Shown here piece after piece: positions 8,862 through 19,150 of a stretch of 64,000 nucleotides of DNA. The position numbers and the translations under genes are program-made. Origin of the DNA: Mycolicibacterium flavescens. GTDB lineage: Bacteria > Actinomycetota > Actinomycetes > Mycobacteriales > Mycobacteriaceae. The DNA lies in assembly GCA_900637135.1 (NCBI GenBank), contig LR134353.1:868001-932000 (forward strand), given 5' to 3'. The first letter of the stretch is position 1; the number at the start of each line of letters is the position of its first letter. Below the pieces are notes generated by a model, which saw only the letters and a list, made by a program, of their open reading frames with translations, was not told the origin of the DNA and did not search any database.

Positions 8862-10013
8862 GTGGATTTCGCGATGGGCGACAAGGCCGCGGAGTTGCGC
8901 GGCGAGCTGCGGGCGCTGGTCAAAGAGCATGTGCCCGACGACTATCTGGGTGCGTTCACCGACGACCCCGCCGATCTCGAGGTCGCGCAACGGTTCTGCC
9001 GCATGCTGGCCGAACGCGAACTGCTGTGCCTGTCCTGGCCGAAGGAGTTCGGCGGTGGTGGGGCGTCGGTGTGGGAACAAACCGTGGTACGCGAGGAGAT
9101 GTGGGCGCATCACGAACCGCGTGGTGCCCAGTACATGGGGGTCAACTGGGTCGGCCCGATCATCATGCGCCACGGCGCCGAGGAGCAGCAGCGCAAGCAC
9201 CTGCCGCCGATCGCGCGCGGGGAGGTCATCTGGTGCCAGGGCTTCTCCGAACCCGAGGCCGGCTCGGACCTGGCCTCGCTGCGCACCACCGCCCGCCCCG
9301 ATGGCGACGGCTGGCTGGTCAGCGGGCAGAAGATCTGGACGTCGTACGCGACGATGGCGCAGTGGTGCTTCCTGCTGGCTCGTACGTCACGCGTTGAGAA
9401 AAAGCAGCAAGGCCTCACGATTTTCCTTGTGCCGATGGACGATCCGGCGATCCAAGTCCGGCCGATCCGGTGCATGATGGGCCCGCACCACCTCAACGAG
9501 GTGTTCTTCGACGACTTGCGTGTCACCGAGGCCGACGTGCTCGGGACGGTCGATGCGGGCTGGTCGGTGGTGCAGGACGTGATGGCGTTCGAGCGGGTCG
9601 GCATTGCCCGCTACGCACGCTGCGAACGACTGCTCGCCGCCGCGCCCACGGTGCTCGGCGACCGGTGGGACGACCTTCCGGGAGAGTTGCGCGGCCGCTG
9701 GATCCGCATGCTGACCCACTGCCGGCGGGCCCGGCTGATGGCCTACCGCGTGGTGTCCCTGCAGAGCAGCGGACGCATTCAACCGGGTGACGCCGCGGCC
9801 TACCGGATCGCGGTCACCAAGCTCGACCAGGACAGCGCCGAGGTGCTGATGGACATCGCGGCCGAGGTATCCCACGACGACCCGCGGGCCGCCTGGTTCC
9901 TCGGTGAGGTCGAGGACCACTGGAAGTACTCGCAGGCTTCGACCGTCTCGTCGGGAAGTATTGAGATGCAACGGATTCTGCTGTCGCGCGCAATGCTGGC
10001 GGTGGCGCGGTGA
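8862..10013 (+). CDS. Acyl-CoA dehydrogenase, large-type subunit (FadE family)
   Basis: 383 residues, GTG start two bases after the previous stop. The flavin/substrate segment reads QGFSEPEAGSDLASLRTTA, and the C-terminus has SSGSIEMQRILLSRAML. It overlaps the next, shorter acyl-CoA dehydrogenase gene by four bases. Paired, overlapping FadE genes of unequal length are the pattern of the heteromeric alpha2beta2 dehydrogenases known from mycobacterial steroid catabolism. The pair may therefore dehydrogenate a bulky or cyclic acyl-CoA. Complex formation is inferred. Confidence 0.92.
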   Translation: MDFAMGDKAAELRGELRALVKEHVPDDYLGAFTDDPADLEVAQRFCRMLAERELLCLSWPKEFGGGGASVWEQTVVREEMWAHHEPRGAQYMGVNWVGPIIMRHGAEEQQRKHLPPIARGEVIWCQGFSEPEAGSDLASLRTTARPDGDGWLVSGQKIWTSYATMAQWCFLLARTSRVEKKQQGLTIFLVPMDDPAIQVRPIRCMMGPHHLNEVFFDDLRVTEADVLGTVDAGWSVVQDVMAFERVGIARYARCERLLAAAPTVLGDRWDDLPGELRGRWIRMLTHCRRARLMAYRVVSLQSSGRIQPGDAAAYRIAVTKLDQDSAEVLMDIAAEVSHDDPRAAWFLGEVEDHWKYSQASTVSSGSIEMQRILLSRAMLAVAR

Positions 10014-10927
10014 ATCTCGACCTGTCCGAGGATGCCCAGGAGTACGGCCGCCAAGCGCTGCGCGCATTCGAGGCCGCCGGGGGCGATGAACTGGTCCAGC
10101 AGGTCGAGGCCAAACCCGAGGCGCGGGAGTCGTTGGTCGGGCCGAGCCTCGCGGGGATCGGCGCATGGGACCTCGACGCCCGCACCGACGCCGACGGCCT
10201 GGAGGCGGCCGCGGCGCTGTGCCGCAGCGCGGGATACTGGGCGCTGCCGTATCCGGTCGCGGAACGACTGGCCGCCCCGACCGACCTCGACACCGACGGC
10301 TTGATCGTGGTGGCCGGCAACCGGCCCGCCGCAGCCATGGGTGGACTCGAGAGTCGTTGGACCACAGTCACCTTGGATGGCACCCGCAGCATCGTGACCG
10401 GGATGGGGCCCGTCGGGCCGGGCTTCGTCTCCGAACTGCAGACGACTGTCTTAGACGACCAAGGCGCCGCCGATGTCGCGCTCGGGCTGGTGCTGCCCTG
10501 CTGGACACTGCTCGGCATGCTCGACCGGGCGATCGAACTGACCGTCGCGCACGTCACCCTGCGCAAGCAGTTCGGGCAGACGCTGTCGTCGTTCCAGGGC
10601 GTGCAGTTCCAGCTGACCGACGCAGAAGTCGAGCGCAGCGGACTGGACATTCTCGCCAAGTACGCGCTGTGGAGCATCGCCACCGACCGTCCTGAGGCGC
10701 TCACCGACGCACTCGCGTTGCGGTTGTCGGCGCTCGAGGCGGCCGAGGTGGTGTTCCGCGTCTGCCACCAGCTGCACGGCGCGGTCGGCTTCTGCGACGA
10801 GACCACCCTGTCGTGGCTGTCGCGCTACAGCCAACCGCTGCGGCGGCTTCCGCTCGGGCTGTCCGCAACCCGGGATGCCTTGACCCGCACAGCAGGCCGC
10901 GGGGGACTGACGGGGCTGTACGCATGA
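10010..10927 (+). CDS. Acyl-CoA dehydrogenase, short-type partner subunit
   Basis: 305 residues, shorter than standalone enzymes (about 380). The C-terminal half is recognisable (LRKQFGQTLSSFQGVQFQL, QLHGAVGFCDET), while the N-terminal half is degenerate. The GTG start overlaps the stop of the upstream large subunit by four bases. It is probably the beta partner of the 8862-10013 product. Its own stop overlaps the ATG of the Gfo/Idh/MocA gene. Confidence 0.87.
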   Translation: MNLDLSEDAQEYGRQALRAFEAAGGDELVQQVEAKPEARESLVGPSLAGIGAWDLDARTDADGLEAAAALCRSAGYWALPYPVAERLAAPTDLDTDGLIVVAGNRPAAAMGGLESRWTTVTLDGTRSIVTGMGPVGPGFVSELQTTVLDDQGAADVALGLVLPCWTLLGMLDRAIELTVAHVTLRKQFGQTLSSFQGVQFQLTDAEVERSGLDILAKYALWSIATDRPEALTDALALRLSALEAAEVVFRVCHQLHGAVGFCDETTLSWLSRYSQPLRRLPLGLSATRDALTRTAGRGGLTGLYA

Positions 10928-11850
10928 GGGTCGCGGTGATCGGCACCGGTTTCGGCAAGCACGCGGCGGCTCCCGCGTACGCCGAAGCCGGCTTCGACGT
11001 CGAGGTCGTAAGCCCCCGCGACGACGCCGCGGTCAAGGCCGCGCTGGCTTCGGATGTCGACCTGATCTCCGTGCACTCCCCGCCGTTCCTGCACCTCGAG
11101 CACGTCACCGGCGCGCTCGAGCACGGGCATGCGGTGGTGTGCGACAAACCGTTCGGCCGCAACGCCGACGAGGCGGCCCAGATGCGCGACCTGGCCCACG
11201 ATGCCGGTGTGCTGCACTTCCTGAACTTCGAGTTCCGGTTCAACGAGTCGTGGGCGCGGCTCAAGGAACTGGCCGACAGCGGGGCGATCGGCGCGCCGCG
11301 GCACCTGCACTGGACGTTCTTCGGAAGCGGGCTGCGCGGCCGCAAGTTCGGCTGGATCAACGACCGCGACCTCGGCGGCGGCTGGATCGGTGCCTACGGC
11401 TCGCACCTCATCGACTTCACCCAGTGGCTCTTCGGCAGCGAGATCACCGACTGCGGCGGCGTCACCCGGATCGACGGATCGCCCGAGCAGGCCACCGCCG
11501 AGGACGCGTACGCGGCGTGGTTCGCAATGGCCAACGGCTGCACCGCTACTCACGACACCGGCTTCGCGGCCGCTGTCCCTTCACCGCCGTCGGTCACGCT
11601 GCTGGGCAGCGAGGCCACCATCGAACTGACGGCCGACACCACGCTTGTCGTTCGTCGACAAGGCGCCGATCCCGAGACCACGGAGTTCGCACCGCCGCCG
11701 CGGCGCTCACCCCCGCCCGCGCTGTCGACGTTCTTCGGACACGTCGCCGATGCGCTGCGCACCGGTACGCAGATCACCCCGTCCTTCGACGACGGTCTGG
11801 CCGTCGCGCGCGCCATGGACCACCTGCGGGCCAGGGCGGTGCGGCTATGA
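10924..11850 (+). CDS. Gfo/Idh/MocA-family NAD(P)-dependent oxidoreductase
   Basis: 308 residues from the ATG at 10924, which overlaps the previous TGA. The N-terminus MRVAVIGTGFGKHAAAPAY is the Rossmann motif, and CDKPFGRNADEA matches the family's (E/C)KP signature. The later GGGWIGAYGSHLIDFTQWLF contains the Asp/His segment expected in the active site. These enzymes oxidise or reduce hydroxyl/keto groups on sugars, inositols and other cyclic compounds. Its position between two FadE pairs suggests a pathway intermediate as substrate. Confidence 0.9.
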   Translation: MRVAVIGTGFGKHAAAPAYAEAGFDVEVVSPRDDAAVKAALASDVDLISVHSPPFLHLEHVTGALEHGHAVVCDKPFGRNADEAAQMRDLAHDAGVLHFLNFEFRFNESWARLKELADSGAIGAPRHLHWTFFGSGLRGRKFGWINDRDLGGGWIGAYGSHLIDFTQWLFGSEITDCGGVTRIDGSPEQATAEDAYAAWFAMANGCTATHDTGFAAAVPSPPSVTLLGSEATIELTADTTLVVRRQGADPETTEFAPPPRRSPPPALSTFFGHVADALRTGTQITPSFDDGLAVARAMDHLRARAVRL

Positions 11851-13052
11851 GCGCCGACTCTGAAGATATGCCTCAAGAAGCGTCCGAAAGTCGAGCATTA
11901 GTTCAGTTTCGGCGACAGGTGCGGCAATGGTGTGTCGAGCACATCCCCACGGATTGGCGCGAAACCCAGACCGGCGCAAGCGATGAGCAGTTCGTGGCCT
12001 TCCAGAAGCAGTGGTTCACCGAATTGCACAGCGCCGGCTACGCCGTCCCGCACTGGCCCGCCGAGTGGGGCGGTGGCATGTCGGTGGCCGAGCAGGTGGT
12101 GCTGTACCAGGAACTGGCTGCCCACGACGCGCCGCGGCTGGTTCTCGCGTTCGTCGGCATCCACCATGCCGCGTCGACGCTGCTGGTCGCCGGCACCGAA
12201 GAGCAGAGGCGACGGCACCTGCCAGCGATCCTCGACGGCGAGATCTGGGTGCAGGGCTTCTCCGAACCCGAGGCCGGATCCGACCTGGCCAGCCTGCGCA
12301 CCACCGCGCGCAAAGACGGCGACTCCTACATCGCCAACGGACAGAAGCTGTGGGCCAGCGGAGGTAAACACGCCGACTGGTGCCTGCTGCTGGCCCGCAC
12401 TGACCCGGATGCGCCGAAACGCAAGGGCATCTCGTACTTCCTGCTCGACATGACGACACCCGGCATCGAGGTCCGGCCCATCCGCAATGCGATCGGCGAC
12501 TCCCATTTCTGCGAGATCTTCCTCAATGACGTGTCGATCCCCGCGGCCAACCTGATCGGTGCGGAGAACGACGGCTGGCGGGTCGCGCAGGCGACCCTCG
12601 GCGCCGAGCGCGGCATGACGATGCTGGAACTCGCCGAGCGCCTCGGCAACGCCGGCTTCCGATGGCTGGTGCGCAGCGCGCCGACCGACGATCCGATCGT
12701 CGCCGACCGGCTGGCGCAGTTCGAAACCGAGATCGCGGGGCTGCGGGCGCTGTGCCGAAAGGTGGTCGAGGATAACGAGAACGGTACCGCCGACCCGGCC
12801 GACGCCTCGATCGTCAAGCTGTTCTACAGCGAACTTCTGCAGCGCATGACCGACTTCGGTGCCGAGATCGGTGGGTTGGCCGCCCACCTTGAACTCGCCA
12901 AGCCGGCCTCCAGCGGCTGGGAGTCGGGTGCGTGGGTGCTCGACTTCATCGGATCGTGGGAATGGACGATCCCCGGCGGCGCGAGCGAGATTCAGCGCAC
13001 GATCATCGGCGAGCGCGGACTGGGCCTGCCGCGAGAACCGAGTGCCGTCTGA
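11847..13052 (+). CDS. Acyl-CoA dehydrogenase, large-type subunit (second pair)
   Basis: 401 residues from the ATG at 11847, which overlaps the previous stop. An open frame continues further upstream but only inside the Gfo/Idh/MocA gene. Motifs are QGFSEPEAGSDLASLRTTAR, NGQKLWASGGKHADWCLLLA and a C-terminal IPGGASEIQRTIIGERGLGL. It overlaps the short partner gene at 13052 by one base. It resembles the 8862-10013 protein in the same segments. Confidence 0.92.
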   Translation: MSADSEDMPQEASESRALVQFRRQVRQWCVEHIPTDWRETQTGASDEQFVAFQKQWFTELHSAGYAVPHWPAEWGGGMSVAEQVVLYQELAAHDAPRLVLAFVGIHHAASTLLVAGTEEQRRRHLPAILDGEIWVQGFSEPEAGSDLASLRTTARKDGDSYIANGQKLWASGGKHADWCLLLARTDPDAPKRKGISYFLLDMTTPGIEVRPIRNAIGDSHFCEIFLNDVSIPAANLIGAENDGWRVAQATLGAERGMTMLELAERLGNAGFRWLVRSAPTDDPIVADRLAQFETEIAGLRALCRKVVEDNENGTADPADASIVKLFYSELLQRMTDFGAEIGGLAAHLELAKPASSGWESGAWVLDFIGSWEWTIPGGASEIQRTIIGERGLGLPREPSAV

Positions 13053-14005
13053 TGACCGACTTCACCGAATTCCACGACGAACTACGCTCCGTGGCAGGCG
13101 ATCTGCTCGCGAAGGACCGCAGCCTCGAATGGTCCACGTTGGTCGAAGCCGGTTGGGTCGGACTCGAGGTGCCCGAGCAGCTCGGCGGGGCGGGTGCGTC
13201 GTTCGCCGAAGTCGCGGTCATCTGCGAAGAGATCGGCCGCACCGCCAGCACCACCGACTTCCTCGGCAGCGCCGTGCTGGCCGTCGGAGCGCTGAACGCG
13301 GTGCAGCCCAGCGATACCCGCGACACGTTGCTCACCGAACTGGCCAGCGGTGCGACGCGGGTCGTCGTCGCGCTGGAACCGTACGACTTCGTGCCCGACG
13401 CCGAAGGCGCGGACCGCATCCTGATCGTCACCGACCGCGGCATCGCCGTGTCCGAGCAGCGGGCTACGCCGCGGCCCGTCGTCGACGAGACGCGCAACCT
13501 CGCCGCGATCGACCCGGACACTGCAATCACCGAAACCCTGCCGTTCACCGACGATCCCGCGGTCGCGGTGCAGCGGTTACACGACCGGGCCGCGGCGGCC
13601 CTCGCGTGCGACAGCCTCGGCCTGAGCGAGGCCATGCTCGCCGCGACCGTCGGATATGTGAAGGTGCGTCACCAATTCGGCAGGGCCATCGGCTCGTTCC
13701 AGGCCGTCAAACACGCCTGCGCCGACATGCTCGTCAGCATCTCCGTGTCGCGCCAACTCGTCGACGCCGCGGTCCGCGCCGTGGCCGAGGACGCGCCGGA
13801 TGCCGGGGTCGCCGTCTCGATGGCCAAGTCGTACACCTGCGCGGCGGCCGTCGACATCGCCGGCAAGGCCATGCAATTGCACGGCGGCATCGGATACACG
13901 TGGGAGAGCGGTATCCACGTCTACCTCAAGCGCGCCACCCTCAACCGATCACTGTTCGGCTCTCCGTCAGCACACCGAAAACGACTAGCGCAACGCTATC
14001 TGTAG
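13052..14005 (+). CDS. Acyl-CoA dehydrogenase, short-type partner subunit (second pair)
   Basis: 317 residues from the ATG at 13052 (overlap TGATG with the upstream gene). The C-terminal domain is well kept: VRHQFGRAIGSFQAVKHACA and KAMQLHGGIGYTWESGIHVY. The N-terminal domain is short. By analogy with mycobacterial heteromeric FadE enzymes it probably pairs with the 11847-13052 product. Two such pairs in one operon suggest two successive desaturations or two substrate sizes. Confidence 0.88.
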   Translation: MTDFTEFHDELRSVAGDLLAKDRSLEWSTLVEAGWVGLEVPEQLGGAGASFAEVAVICEEIGRTASTTDFLGSAVLAVGALNAVQPSDTRDTLLTELASGATRVVVALEPYDFVPDAEGADRILIVTDRGIAVSEQRATPRPVVDETRNLAAIDPDTAITETLPFTDDPAVAVQRLHDRAAAALACDSLGLSEAMLAATVGYVKVRHQFGRAIGSFQAVKHACADMLVSISVSRQLVDAAVRAVAEDAPDAGVAVSMAKSYTCAAAVDIAGKAMQLHGGIGYTWESGIHVYLKRATLNRSLFGSPSAHRKRLAQRYL

Positions 14006-14024
14006 AGAAATCAAGGAGTTTCCC

Positions 14025-15740
14025 GTGGGTGTACCCGTATACAAGCGCATACTCGATCTCTTCGAGGCCGAGGGCGTCAACACGCTGTTCGGCATTCCCG
14101 ATCCCAATTTCGTGCACATGTTCACCGAGGCCGACGCGCGCGGCTGGTCGGTGGTCGCGCCGCACCACGAGCTGAGCGCGGGGTTCATGGCCGAGGCGGC
14201 GTCGCGGATGACGGGCACGCCGGGGCTGTGCATCGGAACCCTCGGACCGGGCATGGCCAACATCGCGGGTGCGATCCAGTGCGCGCTTGTCGAGAACTCA
14301 CCGGTCATCTTCCTCGGCGGCCAGCGGGCCCGCATCACCGAACGGCGGGTGCGGCGCGGGCGCATCCAGTTCGTCCAGCAGGAGGACCTGTTCAAGAACT
14401 CGGTCAAGTTCAGCAGCTCGATCGAGTACGCCGACCAGACCGACGAGATCATCCGCGAAGCCATCCGCCAGTCCATGTCGGGCACCCCCGGCCCCTGCTA
14501 CATCGAGTATCCGTCCCACGTCATCCTCGAAGAGCTCGACGTGCCGGATCCGTTGCCGCCGCGCCGGTATCGGCTCGTCAACCAGGGTGCGGGTGAACGT
14601 GAGGTCACCGAGGCGGTCAGACTGATCCGCGAGGCGAAGAGCCCAGTCCTGTTGGTGGGTCACGGAGTTCACACCTCGCGCACCCAGGAGCAGGTCAGGG
14701 AGTTGGCCGAGCTGATGGCCTGCCCGGTGATCCAGACGTCGGGCGGGACCTCGTTCATCCCCGGCCTGCAGGACCGCACCTTCCCGTACCTGTTCTCTCC
14801 TGCGGCGAACGAGGCCGTCGAGAAGTCCGATCTGTGCGTGGCGCTGGGAACCGAGCTCGGCGAACCCATGCATTACGGCAGGACCCAGCACTGGGCGGGC
14901 AACGATGCCAACCGCAAATGGGTGCTCGTGGAACAGGATCCGACCGCAATCGGGGTGAACCGGCCGATCGACGTGCCGCTGGTGGGCGATCTTCGCGGCG
15001 TGGTGCCGCAACTGGTCGCGGCGCTGCGCGATACCCCGCGTACCCCGTCGGCCGACTTCGAGGCCCTGATCAAGGCCGACGCCGCCGAGATCGCCCGAGT
15101 GGCCGCCGAAGCGCCGAGTGGTCGCGCGCCGATCCACCCGGCCCGCTACGTCGTCGAGGCCACTAAGGCCTTCGACGAATGCACCGAGGACGGCATCCTG
15201 GTCCGCGACGGTGGCGCCACGGTGATCTTCCAGTGGACGTACTCGCAGACGAAGCCGCGAGACGTGATCTGGAATCAGAACTTCGGTCATCTGGGCACCG
15301 GTCTGCCGTATGCGGTCGGCGCGTCGGTCGCCGAGGGGCGCAAGCGTCCGGTCATGCTGCTCACCAGCGATTCGGCGTTCCTGTTCCACATCGCCGAGCT
15401 CGAGACCGCGGTCCGGGAAAACGTGCCGCTGGTCTGTGTCGTCGGCGTGGACCACCAATGGGGCCTGGAGGTGGGCGTCTACAAGCGCACGTTCGAGCAG
15501 CCGTCCCCGCAGCCGGGTGTGCACTGGAGCAAGGACGTCCGGCTCGACAAGGTCGCCGAGGGTTTCGGGTGCCACGGCGAGTACGTCGAAAAGGACGACG
15601 AGATCGGCCCGGCGATCAAGCGGGCGTTCGCCAGCGGCAAGACCGCCGTCGTCCACGTCTGCATCGACCCGAAAGCCAACTCCGAGGAGATGCCGAAGTA
15701 CGACCGATTCCGCACCTGGTATGCAGAAGGCACCCAGTAG
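14025..15740 (+). CDS. ThDP-dependent enzyme (acetolactate synthase/benzoylformate decarboxylase/acyl-CoA lyase superfamily)
   Basis: 571 residues, GTG start behind AAGGAG. The Pyr domain has the catalytic Glu E49 in APHHELSAGFMAEA. The PP domain has lost the canonical GDG...NN motif: it reads SDSAFLFHIAELETA with Asp kept but both glycines replaced by Ser, and GVDHQWG where the Asn pair is expected. Likely reactions are decarboxylation of a 2-oxo acid or cleavage of a 2-hydroxyacyl-CoA to an aldehyde. The aldehyde dehydrogenase gene 51 bases downstream fits either. The exact reaction is unresolved. Confidence 0.88.
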   Translation: MGVPVYKRILDLFEAEGVNTLFGIPDPNFVHMFTEADARGWSVVAPHHELSAGFMAEAASRMTGTPGLCIGTLGPGMANIAGAIQCALVENSPVIFLGGQRARITERRVRRGRIQFVQQEDLFKNSVKFSSSIEYADQTDEIIREAIRQSMSGTPGPCYIEYPSHVILEELDVPDPLPPRRYRLVNQGAGEREVTEAVRLIREAKSPVLLVGHGVHTSRTQEQVRELAELMACPVIQTSGGTSFIPGLQDRTFPYLFSPAANEAVEKSDLCVALGTELGEPMHYGRTQHWAGNDANRKWVLVEQDPTAIGVNRPIDVPLVGDLRGVVPQLVAALRDTPRTPSADFEALIKADAAEIARVAAEAPSGRAPIHPARYVVEATKAFDECTEDGILVRDGGATVIFQWTYSQTKPRDVIWNQNFGHLGTGLPYAVGASVAEGRKRPVMLLTSDSAFLFHIAELETAVRENVPLVCVVGVDHQWGLEVGVYKRTFEQPSPQPGVHWSKDVRLDKVAEGFGCHGEYVEKDDEIGPAIKRAFASGKTAVVHVCIDPKANSEEMPKYDRFRTWYAEGTQ

Positions 15741-15791
15741 CGCCCGCGGTCGAACCGCGAATAGGGTCAAGTTCTAGGGAAGAGTGGAGAC

Positions 15792-17228
<1,437 letters not shown>

Positions 17229-17245
17229 CCGTCCGGTCCACCTTC

Positions 17246-17305
17246 GCCGATTGTGCGGTTCGCGACGGATTTCGCCCGATTTCCGTCGTCAACCGCACAA
17301 TCGGC
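17246..17305. terminator. Intergenic hairpin after the aldehyde dehydrogenase gene
   Basis: Arms GCCGATTGTGCGGTT (17246-17260) and AACCGCACAATCGGC (17291-17305) are perfectly complementary, and pairing resumes inside through GACGGA/TCCGTC. It lies 17 bases after the stop codon. There is no U-tract, as is common for mycobacterial stem-loop terminators. The rest of the 167-base gap up to 17395 shows no other feature. Confidence 0.6.
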
Positions 17306-17395
17306 GCAGATCATGGCTTGAGCAGCGACCGCCGTGCCTGGTGACCTCCGCGGGCGAACGTTTCGAAGAGGTTCAGCGCATATATCGTCACGTGG

Positions 17396-18298
17396 GTGAC
17401 GGTACGCGGCGAGAAGTACGAATACGGCGTCGATTTCGACCGCATCGCGGCAATCGACATCCACACCCACGTCGAGATCGACTGCCACGGCCACAAGGCC
17501 TACGTCGACGAGCTCGTGGAGGCGACCGAGAAGTACTTCAAGATGCCACCGGGCGCGACGGCAGGCGTCGACGCGGTCGCCGACCTGTACCGGCAGCACA
17601 ACACCGCCGCCGTCGTGTTCACCATCGACGCGCGAACGGCGATGCGCCACGTGCCGAACTCGATCGAGGACCTCGTCGCGGGCGCCGCGCGCAACAACGA
17701 CGTGCTGATCCCGTTCGGCAGCGTCGACCCGTGGCACGAGCGCCGGGCGGTGCACCGGGTCCACGAACTCGTCCGCGACTACGGGGTCAAGGGCTTCAAG
17801 TTCCATCCGAGCATGCAGGCGTTCGAACCCAACGACCGTCGCTTCTACCCGATCTACGAGGCGATCACCGAGGCCGGGCTGCCCGCGTTGTTCCACACCG
17901 GGCAGACGGGGATGGGGTCGGGGCTGCCGGGTGGGCACCGCATCAAGCTGCGCTACTCCGATCCGATGCTGCTCGATGACGTCGCCGCCGACTTCCCGGA
18001 CATGACGATCGTGATGGCCCACCCCGCGGTGCCGTGGGTCGACTCGCAGATCGCGATCGCCACACACAAGGCCAACGTGTACGTCGACCTGTCCGGGTGG
18101 AGCCCGAAGTACTTCCCGCCGCAGCTGGTCCGCGCCATGAGCAGACAGCTGCGCACCAAAGTCCTGTTCGGCACCGACTTCCCCTACATCCAGATCGACC
18201 GGTGGCGCGCCGACTTCGACACCCTCGACATCGACCCGGCGGTGCAGGCGCTGATCTACAAGGAGAACGCGCTGCGCGTCCTGGGTATCGCGCGCTGA
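17396..18298 (+). CDS. Amidohydrolase-2 family metal-dependent hydrolase/decarboxylase
   Basis: 300 residues, GTG start. The N-terminal IDIHTHVEIDCHG gives the HxH metal motif of the amidohydrolase TIM barrel. Further conserved parts are GVKGFKFHPSMQAF, HTGQTG and a C-terminal FGTDFPYIQIDRW with the catalytic Asp. Relatives include ACMSD and gamma-resorcylate decarboxylases, which act on carboxylated ring or ring-cleavage compounds. It sits behind the hairpin after the catabolic run and may have its own promoter. The substrate is unknown. Confidence 0.88.
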   Translation: MTVRGEKYEYGVDFDRIAAIDIHTHVEIDCHGHKAYVDELVEATEKYFKMPPGATAGVDAVADLYRQHNTAAVVFTIDARTAMRHVPNSIEDLVAGAARNNDVLIPFGSVDPWHERRAVHRVHELVRDYGVKGFKFHPSMQAFEPNDRRFYPIYEAITEAGLPALFHTGQTGMGSGLPGGHRIKLRYSDPMLLDDVAADFPDMTIVMAHPAVPWVDSQIAIATHKANVYVDLSGWSPKYFPPQLVRAMSRQLRTKVLFGTDFPYIQIDRWRADFDTLDIDPAVQALIYKENALRVLGIAR

Positions 18299-18322
18299 CG
18301 GCGCGATGAGTTTTCGCGGGGG

Positions 18323-18370
18323 CGGCGGTCTGCATCGGTGACTGACCACTCACCCAGAAGGAGACCGCCG
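18323..18370 (+). promoter_or_regulatory. Inverted repeat covering the ribosome-binding site of the VOC gene
   Basis: CGGCGGTCT (18323-18331) pairs with AGACCGCCG (18362-18370), whose end is the first base of the GTG start. The AAGGAG Shine-Dalgarno overlaps the distal arm, and GGTGA/TCACC can pair inside the loop. If transcription begins upstream of 18323, the structure could mask translation initiation. Confidence 0.4.
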
Positions 18371-19143
18371 TGCCCGTCCGCAATTCCGCCCCCGTTGGCG
18401 CCCCGACCTGGATCGACCTGGCGTCCTCGGACGTCGAACGCTCGCAGTCCTTCTACGGCGAGGTGTTCGGCTGGACGTTCGATTCGTCGGGCCCCGACTA
18501 CGGCGGCTACGTGACCGCCTCCCGCGACGGCAGGCCGGTCGCCGGCCTGATGTTCAACGACCCGCAGTGGAACAGCCCGGACGGCTGGACCACCTACTTC
18601 CACACCACCGACGCCAAAGCCACCCTCGACGCCGCGGTCGCCGCGGGTGCGCACTCATGCGGCGCACCCGTGATGGAAATCAAGGACAAGGGCTGGATGG
18701 GCATGCTGTCCGACCCCAGCGGCGCGTTCGTCGGGCTGTGGCAGCCGGACGGACACCGAGGATTCGAAGTGGTCAACGAACACGGCGCGCCGGTGTACTT
18801 CCAGTGGACCGGCCGCGACTACGCCACGTCGCAGCAGTTCTACCGCGACCTGTTCGGCTGGCAGATCGAGGCCGTGTCCGACACCGACGAATTCCGCTAC
18901 AGCACGGCCAACTTCGACGGTGAGGCGCTGCTCGGACTGATGGACGGCAGCGCCTTCCTTCCGGAAGGGGAGCCGTCGAACTGGAACTTCTTCCTGGGCG
19001 CCGACGACGTCGACAAGACCGTGCAGTTCGTCCTCGACAACGGCGGCAGCGTGATCCGCGGCGCCGAAGACACGCCCTACGGGCGGTTGGCCGCGGTGGC
19101 CGACTGCACCGGGGCGGCCTTCAACCTGTCGTCGCTGCGGTAG
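18370..19143 (+). CDS. Two-domain VOC (glyoxalase/bleomycin-resistance fold) protein
   Basis: 257 residues, GTG start behind AAGGAG. Two repeats of the VOC fold are visible: residues about 10-125 (PTWIDLASSDVERSQSFYGE) and about 135-257 (VYFQWTGRDYATSQQFYRDL). Both contain the LFGW/VFGW word. The second repeat lacks an obvious complete metal-ligand set. Proteins of this type are widespread in actinobacteria and mostly uncharacterised. Being downstream of the amidohydrolase, it could handle a related small molecule. Confidence 0.88.
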   Translation: MPVRNSAPVGAPTWIDLASSDVERSQSFYGEVFGWTFDSSGPDYGGYVTASRDGRPVAGLMFNDPQWNSPDGWTTYFHTTDAKATLDAAVAAGAHSCGAPVMEIKDKGWMGMLSDPSGAFVGLWQPDGHRGFEVVNEHGAPVYFQWTGRDYATSQQFYRDLFGWQIEAVSDTDEFRYSTANFDGEALLGLMDGSAFLPEGEPSNWNFFLGADDVDKTVQFVLDNGGSVIRGAEDTPYGRLAAVADCTGAAFNLSSLR

Positions 19144-19150
19144 GCGATCG

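Noticed and set aside
14298..15770. Minus-strand open frame of 490 codons opposite the ThDP enzyme gene
   Set aside because: Composition is typical of GC-rich antisense frames and no conserved motif is seen.
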